From contig JAZQJA010000042.1 in assembly GCA_045541455.1 (NCBI GenBank), forward strand, positions 62,001-126,000: DNA of 64,000 bases, read 5' to 3'. Each line of letters starts with the position of its first letter. Within the stretch, counting starts at the first letter, position 1. Source of the stretch: RGIG9041 sp045541455 (GTDB lineage Bacteria; Bacillota; Clostridia; Oscillospirales; QAKW01). Shown here in pieces: positions 33,041 through 41,904 of the stretch. The notes below the pieces were generated by a model. The model saw only the letters and a program-made list of their open reading frames with translations, was not told where the DNA came from and ran no database searches. A program made the position numbers and the translations under genes.

Positions 33041-33781
33041 GTGAACGATATGTTTGATTTAAAAGGGAAAAAAGCTCTTGTAACCGGTTCAACTCAAGGG
33101 ATAGGAGAAGCAATAGCGCGCGCTCTTTATAATGCGGGCGCAACCGTGTATATAAATGGTGCATCATCAATAGATAAGTGTAAGGCTGTTGCTAATAAAT
33201 TAGGTGACCGTGCCTTTCCTGTTCTTTGCGACCTTTCAAAACCTGATTGTGCAGAGGTTTTATATAACGCAACAGGTGACGTTGATATTGTTGTTTTAAA
33301 TGCATCAATACAGTATCGTAAGGCTTGGGACGAGATAACCAATCAAGAGTATGAAACACAAATGAACACTAATTTCAAAAGTTCTTTGCTTATAATTCAA
33401 AAATATGCAAAGGCCATGAAAGATAATAATTGGGGTAGAATAGTTACAGTCGGAAGTGTTCAGCAGTATAAACCGCATAAGGATATGCTTGTTTATGCAG
33501 CAAGCAAAGCCGCCCAATTAAATATGGCTCAAAACCTTGCAAAACAATTAGCTCCGTTTGGCATTACAGTAAATAATATAGCCCCCGGTGTTATTGCAAC
33601 ACCAAGAAATGATGCAGCGCTTTCTGATAAAGAATATGCAAAAAAAGTATATGAAGGTATCCCTGCAGGTTTTGCAGGTAGTGCCGAAGACTGTGCCGGT
33701 GCTGCACTTTTACTCTGTTCTGAAGAAGGCAGATATATAACAGGTATTGACCTTGTAGTTGACGGAGGTATGAAACTATAA
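33041..33781 (+). CDS. SDR-family sugar or polyol dehydrogenase
   Basis: About 246 residues, a classical short-chain dehydrogenase/reductase. Cofactor motif TGSTQGIG, NAS motif (VLNASIQ), the active-site SVQQ and YAASK (Tyr/Lys), and the C-terminal GIDLVVDGG. GTG at 33041 has GAGG upstream; an ATG at 33050 with AAGGTGA is an equally good start. Overlap-close spacing on both sides puts it in the operon. Likely oxidises an aldose to its lactone or a hydroxyl of a sugar acid. Confidence 0.9.
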   Translation: MNDMFDLKGKKALVTGSTQGIGEAIARALYNAGATVYINGASSIDKCKAVANKLGDRAFPVLCDLSKPDCAEVLYNATGDVDIVVLNASIQYRKAWDEITNQEYETQMNTNFKSSLLIIQKYAKAMKDNNWGRIVTVGSVQQYKPHKDMLVYAASKAAQLNMAQNLAKQLAPFGITVNNIAPGVIATPRNDAALSDKEYAKKVYEGIPAGFAGSAEDCAGAALLLCSEEGRYITGIDLVVDGGMKL

Positions 33782-34201
33782 ATGAAAAAGCGAGTTTTAG
33801 CAGTGTTGGCATTTGTTATGCTTTTATTACTAACATCTTGTGAAAAAGGCGTGACTTATCTTCATTTGCCGTCTGAAACCGATAAAGACATATTTGAAGA
33901 AATAATTGATGTTGATGCAGGTGGTACTGACGAGGTTGTTTTTCAAACCTATGAAGTTTTAAGTAATGTTTCTGTAAATATTATGGATTACGATTATGAA
34001 ACAGATGTCTATACTGTAAAAAGTGTTGTTTTTGAAAAAAATAATTTAAAAATTAAACAGGCATTAAAATTAAAACTCAATTTTTCATCTGATGTTCCTT
34101 ATGTTATGATAAAGTATACTCGACAAAACGGTGAAACACGTGAGCAGTATGTTTATCAAAATCAACAAGACGGTCGGCTGTGGTTGCTTGAACGTGAATA
34201 A
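33782..34201 (+). CDS. Small lipoprotein of unknown function
   Basis: 139 residues. A lipoprotein signal peptide (MKKRVLAVLAFVMLLLLTSC) ends in the lipobox LLTSC. The mature part has an acidic region, then a beta-rich domain (about 50-139). No family recognised. Its ATG follows the SDR stop directly, so it is co-transcribed with the catabolic genes; a surface substrate-binding or sensory role is possible but not shown. A terminator follows. Confidence 0.75.
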   Translation: MKKRVLAVLAFVMLLLLTSCEKGVTYLHLPSETDKDIFEEIIDVDAGGTDEVVFQTYEVLSNVSVNIMDYDYETDVYTVKSVVFEKNNLKIKQALKLKLNFSSDVPYVMIKYTRQNGETREQYVYQNQQDGRLWLLERE

Positions 34202-34206
34202 AATTC

Positions 34207-34240
34207 AAATCGACGAAACAAATTGTTTCGTCGATTTTTT
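34207..34240 (+). terminator. Terminator of the sugar-acid operon
   Basis: Stem AAATCGACGAAACA/TGTTTCGTCGATTT with a short loop, followed by TTTGTTTTTTT. Confidence 0.9.
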
Positions 34241-34299
34241 GTTTTTTTATAATAATTGCACCCATTTAAAGCAAAATGATAGAAAGGAGTGATTTAAAA

Positions 34300-35628
34300 A
34301 TGAAAAAAACAATCTCAATACTATTATTGGTGGTAATGCTTTTGTCCTTTTCAGGATGTAACAGAAAAGATGATACTGTAACGGTGCGTTTTTTGAATTT
34401 TAAGCCCGAAGTGTCGTCTGTTTATGAAGAAATATCAAAAGCTTATAAAGAGGAAACCGGTGTAAATTTGACAGTTGATACAGCTGCAAACAATACCTAC
34501 GAATCCACTCTTGCAGCAAGATTGGGTACAAATGAGGCTCCGACAATTTTTCAAATTAACGGTCCTCGAGGATATGCAAGTTGGAGTGATTACTGTAAGG
34601 ATTTAAGTAATACAGAATTGTATAAACATTTAACCGATAAATCAATGGCATTTGAAAAAGACGGAAAAGTGTATGGAATTCCGTATCTTATTGAGGGTTA
34701 TGGAATTATTTATAATGAAGATATTACCGATAAATATTTTGAACTTGATGACAAGAAAACCGATTTTTCATCAATGGATGAAATAAATAATTTTGAAAAG
34801 TTAAAAGCACTTGTGACAGATATGCAAGCAAATAAAGATAAACTTGGTATAGAAGGTGTGTTTGCTGTTACATCTTTAAAATCAGGAGAAGATTGGCGTT
34901 GGCAAACACATCTTGCAAATATTCCTATTTACTATGAGTTTAAAAATAACAAAATAGACCTTTCCAGTGATGCTACCAAAACAATTGCTTTTAATTATTC
35001 AGATAATTACAAAAACATTTTTGATTTATATATTGAAAACTCCACTACTGATAAAAAACTGCTTGGTTCAAAAATCGGCGACGAATCAATGGCAGAATTT
35101 GCACTTGGAAAATGTGCTATGGTGCAAAACGGAAACTGGGCATGGTCACAGATAAATGGCATTTCAGGAAATACAGTAGAGCAGGATGACATTAAATTTT
35201 TACCTATATATACAGGTATTGAGGGGGAAGAATCTCAAGGCCTTTGCATCGGTACTGAAAACTTTTTATGTATTAATGCAAAAGCAAGCGAAGCAGAACA
35301 AAAAGCGGCAGAAGACTTTATTTATTGGCTGTTTTCAAGTGAAACCGGTAAAAAATATGTAACTGAACAACTTGACTTCATAGCACCGTTTGACACTTTT
35401 GAGCAAGATGAAATACCCACTGACCCGCTAGCTCAAGAAGTGCTTAAGTGGAGTGCTCGTACCGATGTTAACACTGTGCCATGGAACTTCACTCTTTTTC
35501 CCAGCCAAGATTTTAAAAATGGTTTTGGTTCTGCACTTCTCCAATACGCTCAGGGTACTAAAACTTGGGATGAAGTAAAAACGCTTGTTGTAGATAGTTG
35601 GAAATCGGAGAGTGCAAAATTAAAGTAA
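34300..35628 (+). CDS. Carbohydrate ABC transporter substrate-binding lipoprotein
   Basis: About 442 residues. Lipoprotein signal peptide with lipobox FSGC at about residue 20, then a family 1 solute-binding (maltose/multiple-sugar type) fold with typical KVYGIPYLIEGYGIIYN and GKCAMVQNGNWAW stretches. It captures an oligosaccharide or sugar acid outside the cell. Start ATG at 34300 with AAAGGAG upstream. First gene of a three-gene importer operon next to the catabolic operon. Confidence 0.9.
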   Translation: MKKTISILLLVVMLLSFSGCNRKDDTVTVRFLNFKPEVSSVYEEISKAYKEETGVNLTVDTAANNTYESTLAARLGTNEAPTIFQINGPRGYASWSDYCKDLSNTELYKHLTDKSMAFEKDGKVYGIPYLIEGYGIIYNEDITDKYFELDDKKTDFSSMDEINNFEKLKALVTDMQANKDKLGIEGVFAVTSLKSGEDWRWQTHLANIPIYYEFKNNKIDLSSDATKTIAFNYSDNYKNIFDLYIENSTTDKKLLGSKIGDESMAEFALGKCAMVQNGNWAWSQINGISGNTVEQDDIKFLPIYTGIEGEESQGLCIGTENFLCINAKASEAEQKAAEDFIYWLFSSETGKKYVTEQLDFIAPFDTFEQDEIPTDPLAQEVLKWSARTDVNTVPWNFTLFPSQDFKNGFGSALLQYAQGTKTWDEVKTLVVDSWKSESAKLK

Positions 35629-35631
35629 GTT

Positions 35632-36474
35632 ATGAATAATAAACTGAAAAGATATTCAATAATATTTTTAGGCCCAATAGTCATAGCATTTGCAGTTGTA
35701 TTTATTGTACCGTTTATAATGGGCGTGTATCTATCACTTTGTGATTTTACAACGGTTGATAACGCTTCATTTTTAGGTTTTCAAAATTATCTGGATGCTT
35801 TTACCGATAAAGATTTTTTAAATGCGCTTTGGTTCACCGTAAAATTCACAGTAGTTTCAGTTGTAAGTGTCAACTTGTTTGCTTTTTTTCTTGCGCTGTT
35901 GCTTACTCGCGGTTTGCGAGGCTCAAATCTGTTCAGAACAGTGTTTTTTATGCCAAACCTTATTGGCGGCATTGTTCTCGGTTACATCTGGAACTTAATT
36001 ATAAACGGATTGCTTCACGGGTTTGGTGTTGATATAACATACAACGCATCTTATGGCTTTTGGGGACTTGTTGTACTGATGAATTGGCAAATGATAGGAT
36101 ATATGATGGTGATTTATATTGCCGGAATTCAGTCAATACCCATGTCGCTTATTGAAGCTTCAAAAATTGATGGTGCAACCGGTTGGCAAACACTTAAAAG
36201 TATAATTTTCCCTATGATAATGCCATCGGTGACTATCTGCACATTTTTGACACTTTCAAATTCATTTAAGTTATTTGACCAAAACCTTGCTTTAACAAAC
36301 GGAGCGCCTGCAAAAGAAACAACAATGCTAGCACTTGATATTTACAATACGTTTTACGGTACAATAGGTGAGCAGGGGATAGGTCAGGCAAAAGCAGTTG
36401 TGTTTGCACTTATTGTTTCTATTATAGCTTTTTTACAGCTTAGAATTACTCGTTCAAAGGAGGAACAGATGTGA
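35632..36474 (+). CDS. Carbohydrate ABC transporter permease (MalF-like)
   Basis: 280 residues with six helices; the cytoplasmic EAA loop reads EASKIDGATGWQTLKSIIFP. Starts three bases after the binding-protein stop. Pairs with the next permease to form the CUT1-type channel. Confidence 0.92.
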   Translation: MNNKLKRYSIIFLGPIVIAFAVVFIVPFIMGVYLSLCDFTTVDNASFLGFQNYLDAFTDKDFLNALWFTVKFTVVSVVSVNLFAFFLALLLTRGLRGSNLFRTVFFMPNLIGGIVLGYIWNLIINGLLHGFGVDITYNASYGFWGLVVLMNWQMIGYMMVIYIAGIQSIPMSLIEASKIDGATGWQTLKSIIFPMIMPSVTICTFLTLSNSFKLFDQNLALTNGAPAKETTMLALDIYNTFYGTIGEQGIGQAKAVVFALIVSIIAFLQLRITRSKEEQM

Positions 36475-37310
36475 ATAATGTAAAGAGATTAATTGTTTCT
36501 ACTTTGTCGTATCTGTTGCTTTTATTGTTGTCGTGCGTGTTTATAGCTCCAATAATTATCGTTGCATATAACTCGTTTAAAAATAAGTTGTATATTATGA
36601 GTGACCCCTTTGCATTTCCAAACAGTATAACATTTGACAATACAAACTATTTAAGAGGCATAATAAGTTCTGATTTTTTTGCAGCTTTTTGTCGCTCGTT
36701 GTTTATAACGGTCTTTTCAGTATTACTTCTTATAATCTGTGCATCAATGGCTGCGTGGTATATAAATCGTTCAAAAGATAAAATAAGCCGTTTTATATAC
36801 TATATTTTAGTATTTAGTATGGTAGTCCCGTTTCAGATGGTAATGTACTCAATGACTTCTGTTGTAGGTAAACTGGGACTAAACAATCCAGTGGGCATTA
36901 TTTTTGTGTATCTGGGCTTTGGAGCGGGTTTGTCGGTGTTTATGTACTCCGGTTTTGTAAAGAGTGTACCGCTAGAAGTTGAAGAAGCGGCTATGATTGA
37001 TGGGTGTACACCACTTCAAACCTTTTTTCGTGTGGTTTTTCCAATTTTAAAACCAATTACTGTTACCGTCGCGATACTCCAGACAATGTGGGTGTGGAAC
37101 GATTATCTATTGCCTTATCTTGTCCTTGGATCAAAATTTAAAACAATTCCTGTTGCTGTTCAACTTGCAATGCAGGGTGCTTATGGTTCGGTCGATTGGG
37201 GATCGTTTATGGCAATGCTAGTTTTAGCAATAATTCCAATAATAATTTTTTACCTTTTTGGTCAAAAATATATAATCGAAGGTGTTATTGCCGGCGCAGT
37301 TAAAGGATAA
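36471..37310 (+). CDS. Carbohydrate ABC transporter permease (MalG-like)
   Basis: 279 residues with six helices; EAA loop EEAAMIDGCTPLQTFFRVVFP. GTG start overlapping the previous stop by four bases, with AAAGGAGG upstream. No ATPase gene follows; a shared ATPase (MsiK/MsmK type) elsewhere in the genome is the usual explanation for CUT1 operons of this kind. Confidence 0.92.
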   Translation: MNNVKRLIVSTLSYLLLLLLSCVFIAPIIIVAYNSFKNKLYIMSDPFAFPNSITFDNTNYLRGIISSDFFAAFCRSLFITVFSVLLLIICASMAAWYINRSKDKISRFIYYILVFSMVVPFQMVMYSMTSVVGKLGLNNPVGIIFVYLGFGAGLSVFMYSGFVKSVPLEVEEAAMIDGCTPLQTFFRVVFPILKPITVTVAILQTMWVWNDYLLPYLVLGSKFKTIPVAVQLAMQGAYGSVDWGSFMAMLVLAIIPIIIFYLFGQKYIIEGVIAGAVKG

Positions 37311-37347
37311 AAAAACTGTTTCCTTATTAATAAGGAAACAGTTTTTT
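37310..37347 (+). terminator. Terminator of the carbohydrate importer operon
   Basis: Stem AAAAAACTGTTTCCTTA/TAAGGAAACAGTTTTTT with a TTAA loop. Confidence 0.92.
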
Positions 37348-37416
37348 ATTGTTAAACAACAAAGTTCCGGGGTAACCGCCCGCAAATTTAATTGCGTTTG
37401 GCGGGTCGGGTTCTTA

Positions 37417-39003
37417 TTATGCGTTTATTTTATCTAATGCGGATTCGTTATTAGTAACGGTGTAAGTAGTTGCAAGTTCTTTAAGATACGCTTCGTAATC
37501 GTCATTTTTCTTGTTTGCTTTTGCTGCAATTTTCCAAGCAATATCACCTGTTCCCGAATAGTACATTACATGGGCACCGCTGTCAGATTCAATTACGCCG
37601 ACATCGCCGACTTTTCTTTCACTGTCATAGCACCATTTGTAAAATGCTTCGGGATAGTTGTAGTCTTTTGTAACACCTTCGTAAAGACCGCCGTTTGTTT
37701 CAACATTTACATCGTCACTGTTTTCTTTTGCGAGTTTTTCAAAATATTCTTCGGTTTTTGTATCAGAATCGTTATACTTTTTGAGTATTTCATCAGCCTT
37801 TGTTTTTGCCGCTTCTGCAGTTTTATATTTATCTGTTGATAATAAAATGTGACGAGCATTAGCAGTTACATAATCGTCAAAGTACTGTGTTTTTGTAATT
37901 ATATATGCAGTATAAGTAAATGTTGTAGCATCGTCTGCCGGCTCATCAACATAAGTGTCGCCTACAGCTCTTGAATCTTTAAACATCCACAAACCTACAT
38001 CATCGTCTTCTGATTGTGTATAACTCTTTGTGCGTTGAGCTGCAGCAAGATCGGCGTCTACGCTTGCTTTAATGTCATCTTCTGTGGGTTGCTCATCTTC
38101 GTTTTCTTCTGCTTCTTCTTTGGCTTGTGCAGTATATTTGTCAGTCAAAATCTTTTCAATTTCCGCTTTGAATTTATCAACACTTCCGGCTGCAGCAAGA
38201 GCCTCGGCTTTTGCTTTTGCATCTGCTTTCGCGGCGGCTTTTTCGTCATCTGTTGCATTTGAATTATACGAAGCGGTAAATGAGTGGCTGATATAATCAG
38301 CTTTTATATAGTCTTCTTTGTTTTCATTAAAATATTTTTGTAACTCGTCGTCGGTATATTTGATTTTTGCATCGTAATCCTCGTAATATTTTGATGCGAT
38401 TTGTGTAAGATTCATAGCGCGGCGGATATCATCTTCGTTTATACCACGACCAAACATATTTGAAAAATATGCATCAAGAGTCATATTACTGCTGTCTGCG
38501 TAAGTTTTAAAACTTGCTATTGCATCGTCAATTGATTTGTTATCCTCTTCATCAAGCGAATAACCTTCAGCTTTTGCCTTTTCGGCAAGTAATAATAAAT
38601 CATTTGCCTGTGTTTTAGCTTGCTCTACAAAATAATCAAGCCAAGTTCCGTCGCCGTAAGACTGCTCTTTAAGAGACTTACTTGTGTCAAGACCATACAT
38701 GCTAAGATATTCAGAATTCTGATTAGCAAATGAATAATATTGATTTTTAACATAATAAGTCATCATAGCGTTGTCAACTTTATAGTTTTCTGTTGAAAGC
38801 GCTATAGTATTTCTTAAAAAGTAGCCTGTGCTTGCAATTGAATTGTAAATTACAACTGCAGCAATTCCTATAACTGCAACAACGGCAACACAAATTCCTA
38901 TTATTTTATTAAATTTTTTTCTGCGCAACTGCTTTGCAGCAGCTTTTTTCATTTCTTCTCTTTTGCCTGCGCGAGCCTCGCGGGAGCGCTGTCCTTTTCC
39001 CAT
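37417..39003 (-). CDS. Membrane-anchored parvulin-type peptidyl-prolyl isomerase (PrsA/SurA-like)
   Basis: 528 residues. A basic cytoplasmic N-terminus (about 1-35), one membrane helix (about 36-58), a SurA-N-like helical region, a low-complexity Ala/Lys/Glu/Asp segment, then a parvulin domain beginning NARHILL and including GGLYEGVTKDYNYPEAF and GAHVMYY. It helps secreted proteins fold outside the membrane. It has a transmembrane anchor instead of the lipobox of Bacillus PrsA. SD GGAGG precedes the ATG. Confidence 0.87.
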   Translation of the reverse strand: MGKGQRSREARAGKREEMKKAAAKQLRRKKFNKIIGICVAVVAVIGIAAVVIYNSIASTGYFLRNTIALSTENYKVDNAMMTYYVKNQYYSFANQNSEYLSMYGLDTSKSLKEQSYGDGTWLDYFVEQAKTQANDLLLLAEKAKAEGYSLDEEDNKSIDDAIASFKTYADSSNMTLDAYFSNMFGRGINEDDIRRAMNLTQIASKYYEDYDAKIKYTDDELQKYFNENKEDYIKADYISHSFTASYNSNATDDEKAAAKADAKAKAEALAAAGSVDKFKAEIEKILTDKYTAQAKEEAEENEDEQPTEDDIKASVDADLAAAQRTKSYTQSEDDDVGLWMFKDSRAVGDTYVDEPADDATTFTYTAYIITKTQYFDDYVTANARHILLSTDKYKTAEAAKTKADEILKKYNDSDTKTEEYFEKLAKENSDDVNVETNGGLYEGVTKDYNYPEAFYKWCYDSERKVGDVGVIESDSGAHVMYYSGTGDIAWKIAAKANKKNDDYEAYLKELATTYTVTNNESALDKINA

Positions 39004-39092
39004 GGGTATGTCCTCCGTGAAATTAATCTTAGGTAATTATATCATATTAACTTAAATTTTTATAAAAATTAAAATTAATAAATTGTAAAATA

Positions 39093-39788
39093 TTATTCGT
39101 TTATAGGTGTCGTTAAGTATTCTTTAACAATTTCTGCGGCTTTTTGTGCAGCTTCAGGAAGAAATGTAGTGTAATCAATTTTTGATCTTCCGTTAGCTTC
39201 GTCGGAAAGTGCACGGATAGAGGCAAACGGCACTTTATTAAGAAAACAAACATGGTTTATTGCACCGGCTTCCATATCACAAGCACTTGCTCCAAACCAA
39301 ATTTTAAGAAATTCTTTGTCTTTTTTGTCGCTGATAAATTTATCACCTGTCGCAATAACGCCTAATTTAAATGCATATTCTTTAGCTTCTGTAATTGCTT
39401 TAAACGCAGCGACTACATCTTTGTCACAAACAAAATTAATCTTTTCAAGACCCGATACAAAGCCTTTAGGATCACCCAACGCTGTTGTATCAATGTCGTG
39501 TTGGATTGTATTTCTTGCAATTACAATATCACCGCAATGTAAATCATTTCTTGTGCAACCTGCAACGCCTGAGTTAATTATAAGTTCAGGCGAATATTTG
39601 GTAATCATTGATTGGGTGCAAGCAGCAGCAGCAACTTTACCTACACCGCAGACTGCAACAACAATATCAACTCCATCAAGTTTACCTTTTGTAAATTCAA
39701 CACCGCCGATAGTGTCCCTTTTAACATACTTTAATCCTTCTAAAAATGGAGCAGCCTCTTCTTTTAAAGCACAAATTATACCTTTCAT
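39093..39788 (-). CDS. mtnN: 5'-methylthioadenosine/S-adenosylhomocysteine nucleosidase
   Basis: 231 residues, full length. It cleaves adenine from MTA and S-adenosylhomocysteine. Motifs: VAVCGVGKVAAA, INSGVAG, ATGDKFI, CDMEAGA and the C-terminal ALSDEA with the catalytic Asp. It lies two bases downstream of luxS, so the two steps that recycle S-adenosylhomocysteine (MtnN then LuxS) are co-expressed. Confidence 0.95.
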   Translation of the reverse strand: MKGIICALKEEAAPFLEGLKYVKRDTIGGVEFTKGKLDGVDIVVAVCGVGKVAAAACTQSMITKYSPELIINSGVAGCTRNDLHCGDIVIARNTIQHDIDTTALGDPKGFVSGLEKINFVCDKDVVAAFKAITEAKEYAFKLGVIATGDKFISDKKDKEFLKIWFGASACDMEAGAINHVCFLNKVPFASIRALSDEANGRSKIDYTTFLPEAAQKAAEIVKEYLTTPINE

Positions 39789-39790
39789 TT

Positions 39791-40255
39791 TTAATCCTCC
39801 GCATAATTTAGATTTTTAATATTATTCAGTACTCTTAAATAATTTTCACATTCAGCTTGCGCTTTTTCAAGTACAAGGGTTTGGTAATTTCCGCATTCCT
39901 TTTCCGAAGCCCCAAACACTTCACCGTTGTGACCTATTATTTGTAAAAGCACAGTTTTTACTGTTTCATAAACTTTGTTATCATTAATATCTCGCGTAAG
40001 TAAGTAAAAACCTGTTTGGCAACCCATTGGTCCAAAATATATAACATTGTTTGCAATATCACTGTTTCGTATGTAAGTTGCAAACATATGCTCAACCGTG
40101 TGCATTGTTTCGTTGTCCATATAGTTGTCAGCGTTAGGCCTGCGAGTTCTTAAATCGTAAGTGGTAATGTCACCATCGCGCCGAGAAACATACATACCGG
40201 GGTTAAGTGTGCGGTGGTCCACTTCAAAACTGGTGATTTTTTTTATATTATTCAT
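39791..40255 (-). CDS. luxS: S-ribosylhomocysteine lyase (LuxS)
   Basis: About 154 residues, the usual length. The iron/zinc site HTVEHMFATYIRNS (HxxEH) and GPMGCQTGFY with the catalytic Cys are present. It releases homocysteine and DPD, the precursor of autoinducer 2. The start is the ATG at 40255, giving the family N-terminus MNNIKKITSFEVDH; the frame continues upstream but overlaps ybaK. Middle gene of ybaK-luxS-mtnN. Confidence 0.96.
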   Translation of the reverse strand: MNNIKKITSFEVDHRTLNPGMYVSRRDGDITTYDLRTRRPNADNYMDNETMHTVEHMFATYIRNSDIANNVIYFGPMGCQTGFYLLTRDINDNKVYETVKTVLLQIIGHNGEVFGASEKECGNYQTLVLEKAQAECENYLRVLNNIKNLNYAED

Positions 40256-40259
40256 TTTT

Positions 40260-40727
40260 TTACCGTTCCTTGCATACGTCAACCCACAAAAGAGCACCTG
40301 AAAACTTTTCCAGTTCATCTATTGTAAGTTCAATTGCACTATTAGAACTTCCACAAGCAGGGAAGACAGTTTTAAATCTTTTTAGTGAGTTATCAAGGTA
40401 AATTTTAACACCGTCATTAACCCCAAACGGACATACTCCACCTACAGCGTGACCTATAATTGTTTCTGCGGTTTCAAAGGAAAGCATTTTTGCTTTCATA
40501 CCAAACTGAGCTTTAAATTTTGAATTGTCTATTTTAACATCACCGGCACATACAACCAAAATGCAACTTTCACCGTCTGCAAACGAAAGCGTTTTTGCAA
40601 TTCTTGCCCCTTCAACCGAAAGTGCGGCTGCAGCAAGTTCAACTGTTGCGCTTGATGTATCAAGTTCAATTATGCGGCTGTCTGCACCAAACTGTTTTAA
40701 ATATTCTCTAACTTTTTCTATAGCCAT
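40260..40727 (-). CDS. YbaK/EbsC-family aminoacyl-tRNA deacylase
   Basis: About 155 residues. YbaK-type proteins hydrolyse misacylated tRNA, for example Cys-tRNA-Pro. The fold core is visible in ARIAKTLSF, GHAVGGVCPFG (the conserved GGVCPFG loop) and KIYLDNSLKRF. Start ATG at 40727, with AGGAGG 10 bases upstream. First gene of an operon with luxS and mtnN; the link to that cycle is not obvious beyond sulfur amino acid metabolism. Confidence 0.88.
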   Translation of the reverse strand: MAIEKVREYLKQFGADSRIIELDTSSATVELAAAALSVEGARIAKTLSFADGESCILVVCAGDVKIDNSKFKAQFGMKAKMLSFETAETIIGHAVGGVCPFGVNDGVKIYLDNSLKRFKTVFPACGSSNSAIELTIDELEKFSGALLWVDVCKER

Positions 40728-40793
40728 ATAAATAAAGCCTCCTTTAAGATTATACATATAAATTAAATATATTTCAATAGTTTTTAAAAACTA

Positions 40794-40822
40794 TTGATTA
40801 ACTTTATCTTTATTGGTATAAT
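40794..40822 (+). promoter_or_regulatory. Promoter of the EamA transporter gene
   Basis: -35 TTGATT, a 17-base spacer and -10 TATAAT. A second TATAAT (40848-40853) lies only two bases before the ATG and is too close to be used for the full gene. Confidence 0.55.
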
Positions 40823-40855
40823 TTCTTGGCAAGTAAGTTTAAGTAGGTATAATGT

Positions 40856-41770
40856 ATGTTTAAACTATCAAAATCAGTGCTGTTGTTATTTTTAACTGCA
40901 ATTATTTGGGGCTTTGCATTTGTGGCGCAATTAATCGGTGCAAATTACGTTGAAACATTTACTTTTAACGGCACCCGCTTTTTAATTGGCGGTTTGTCAC
41001 TTCTGCCTGTAATTTTTATTTTTGAGCGTGTTGAAATAAGCCGTGCCAAAATGAAAAAAACCATTATAAGCGGTGTTGTTGCAGGTGTCATCTTGTTTAC
41101 AGCATCCACTCTTCAGCAGTTTGGTGTTATTTTAACAGGCAGCGCAGGTAAATCCGGATTTATTACGGGACTATATACAGTTCTTGTTCCGCTTCTTGGT
41201 ATTTTTCTTAAAAAGAAAACTAATTTTAATACTTGGCTTGGTGCGGTTTTAGCTGTTGTGGGTCTTTATCTTTTAAGCTTTTCTGACGGTATTTCAAATG
41301 TCGGTGTAGGTGACTTGGTTTTGCTTGTTGGCGCTGTAATGTGGGCTATGCATATCATTGTAATTGATGAGTTTGGCGGTGAAATTTATTCTCTCCGTTT
41401 TGCAATGACTCAGTTTATTGTTTGTGCAGTATTAAGTATTATAGGTGCTTTGCTTTTTGAAGATATATCGTTTGCTGCAATTTTAGATGCAAAATATCCC
41501 ATTCTATATGCGGGCATAATGTCAGTAGGTGTTGCTTATACATGTCAAATTCTCGGTCAAAAAAATTCCGATCCGACTTTTGCAGCAATAATATTGTCTA
41601 CAGAGTCAATGTTCAGCGCAATAGGAGAGGCGATAGTGCTTGGCATTTTCCTTACAGGTTTTGGTTATAAACCGCTTTCGTTTCGTGCATATATCGGTTG
41701 TGCAATAATCTTTTGTGGAATTATTGTTTCGCAACTTAACTTTAAAAAAACAAAATTGTCAGTTAAATAA
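40856..41770 (+). CDS. EamA/DMT-family transporter (10 TM)
   Basis: 304 residues with ten hydrophobic helices arranged as two EamA repeats, starting with AIIWGFAFVAQ in the first helix, a typical drug/metabolite transporter signature. Probably exports a small metabolite; substrate not predictable. Weak SD (AGG). Single-gene unit between its own promoter and a strong terminator. Confidence 0.9.
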   Translation: MFKLSKSVLLLFLTAIIWGFAFVAQLIGANYVETFTFNGTRFLIGGLSLLPVIFIFERVEISRAKMKKTIISGVVAGVILFTASTLQQFGVILTGSAGKSGFITGLYTVLVPLLGIFLKKKTNFNTWLGAVLAVVGLYLLSFSDGISNVGVGDLVLLVGAVMWAMHIIVIDEFGGEIYSLRFAMTQFIVCAVLSIIGALLFEDISFAAILDAKYPILYAGIMSVGVAYTCQILGQKNSDPTFAAIILSTESMFSAIGEAIVLGIFLTGFGYKPLSFRAYIGCAIIFCGIIVSQLNFKKTKLSVK

Positions 41771-41783
41771 ATCCGAACATGTT

Positions 41784-41826
41784 AATAAGTAGCCGGAAAG
41801 CACTTCGCTTTCCGGCTACTTATTTT
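41784..41826 (+). terminator. Terminator of the EamA gene
   Basis: Stem AATAAGTAGCCGGAAAGC/GCTTTCCGGCTACTTATT with an ACTTC loop, then TTT. Confidence 0.92.
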
Positions 41827-41859
41827 GTGCGCGACGCAAAACATTGTAAATCTGTTAAA

Positions 41860-41904
41860 ACATAAAATTTGCCGATTGTTTATAGCAATCGGCAAATTTT
41901 ATGT
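41860..41904. terminator. Terminator of the ubiquitin-containing surface operon
   Basis: Stem ACATAAAATTTGCCGATTG/CAATCGGCAAATTTTATGT with a 7-base loop, touching the stop codon of the last operon gene on the minus strand. Confidence 0.88.

Noticed and set aside
37348..37416. GC-rich palindromic segment as a repeat element
   Set aside because: It is most simply an imperfect terminator for the PrsA-like gene; pairing is partial and no second copy is seen in the window.
38014..38296. Cys/Phe-rich and Ser/Ala-rich frames opposite the PrsA-like gene
   Set aside because: They mirror the low-complexity Ala/Lys/Glu segment of the real protein on the other strand.
40848..40858. TATAAT directly before the EamA ATG as its promoter
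   Set aside because: Transcription would start inside the gene; a better-spaced promoter lies at 40794-40822.
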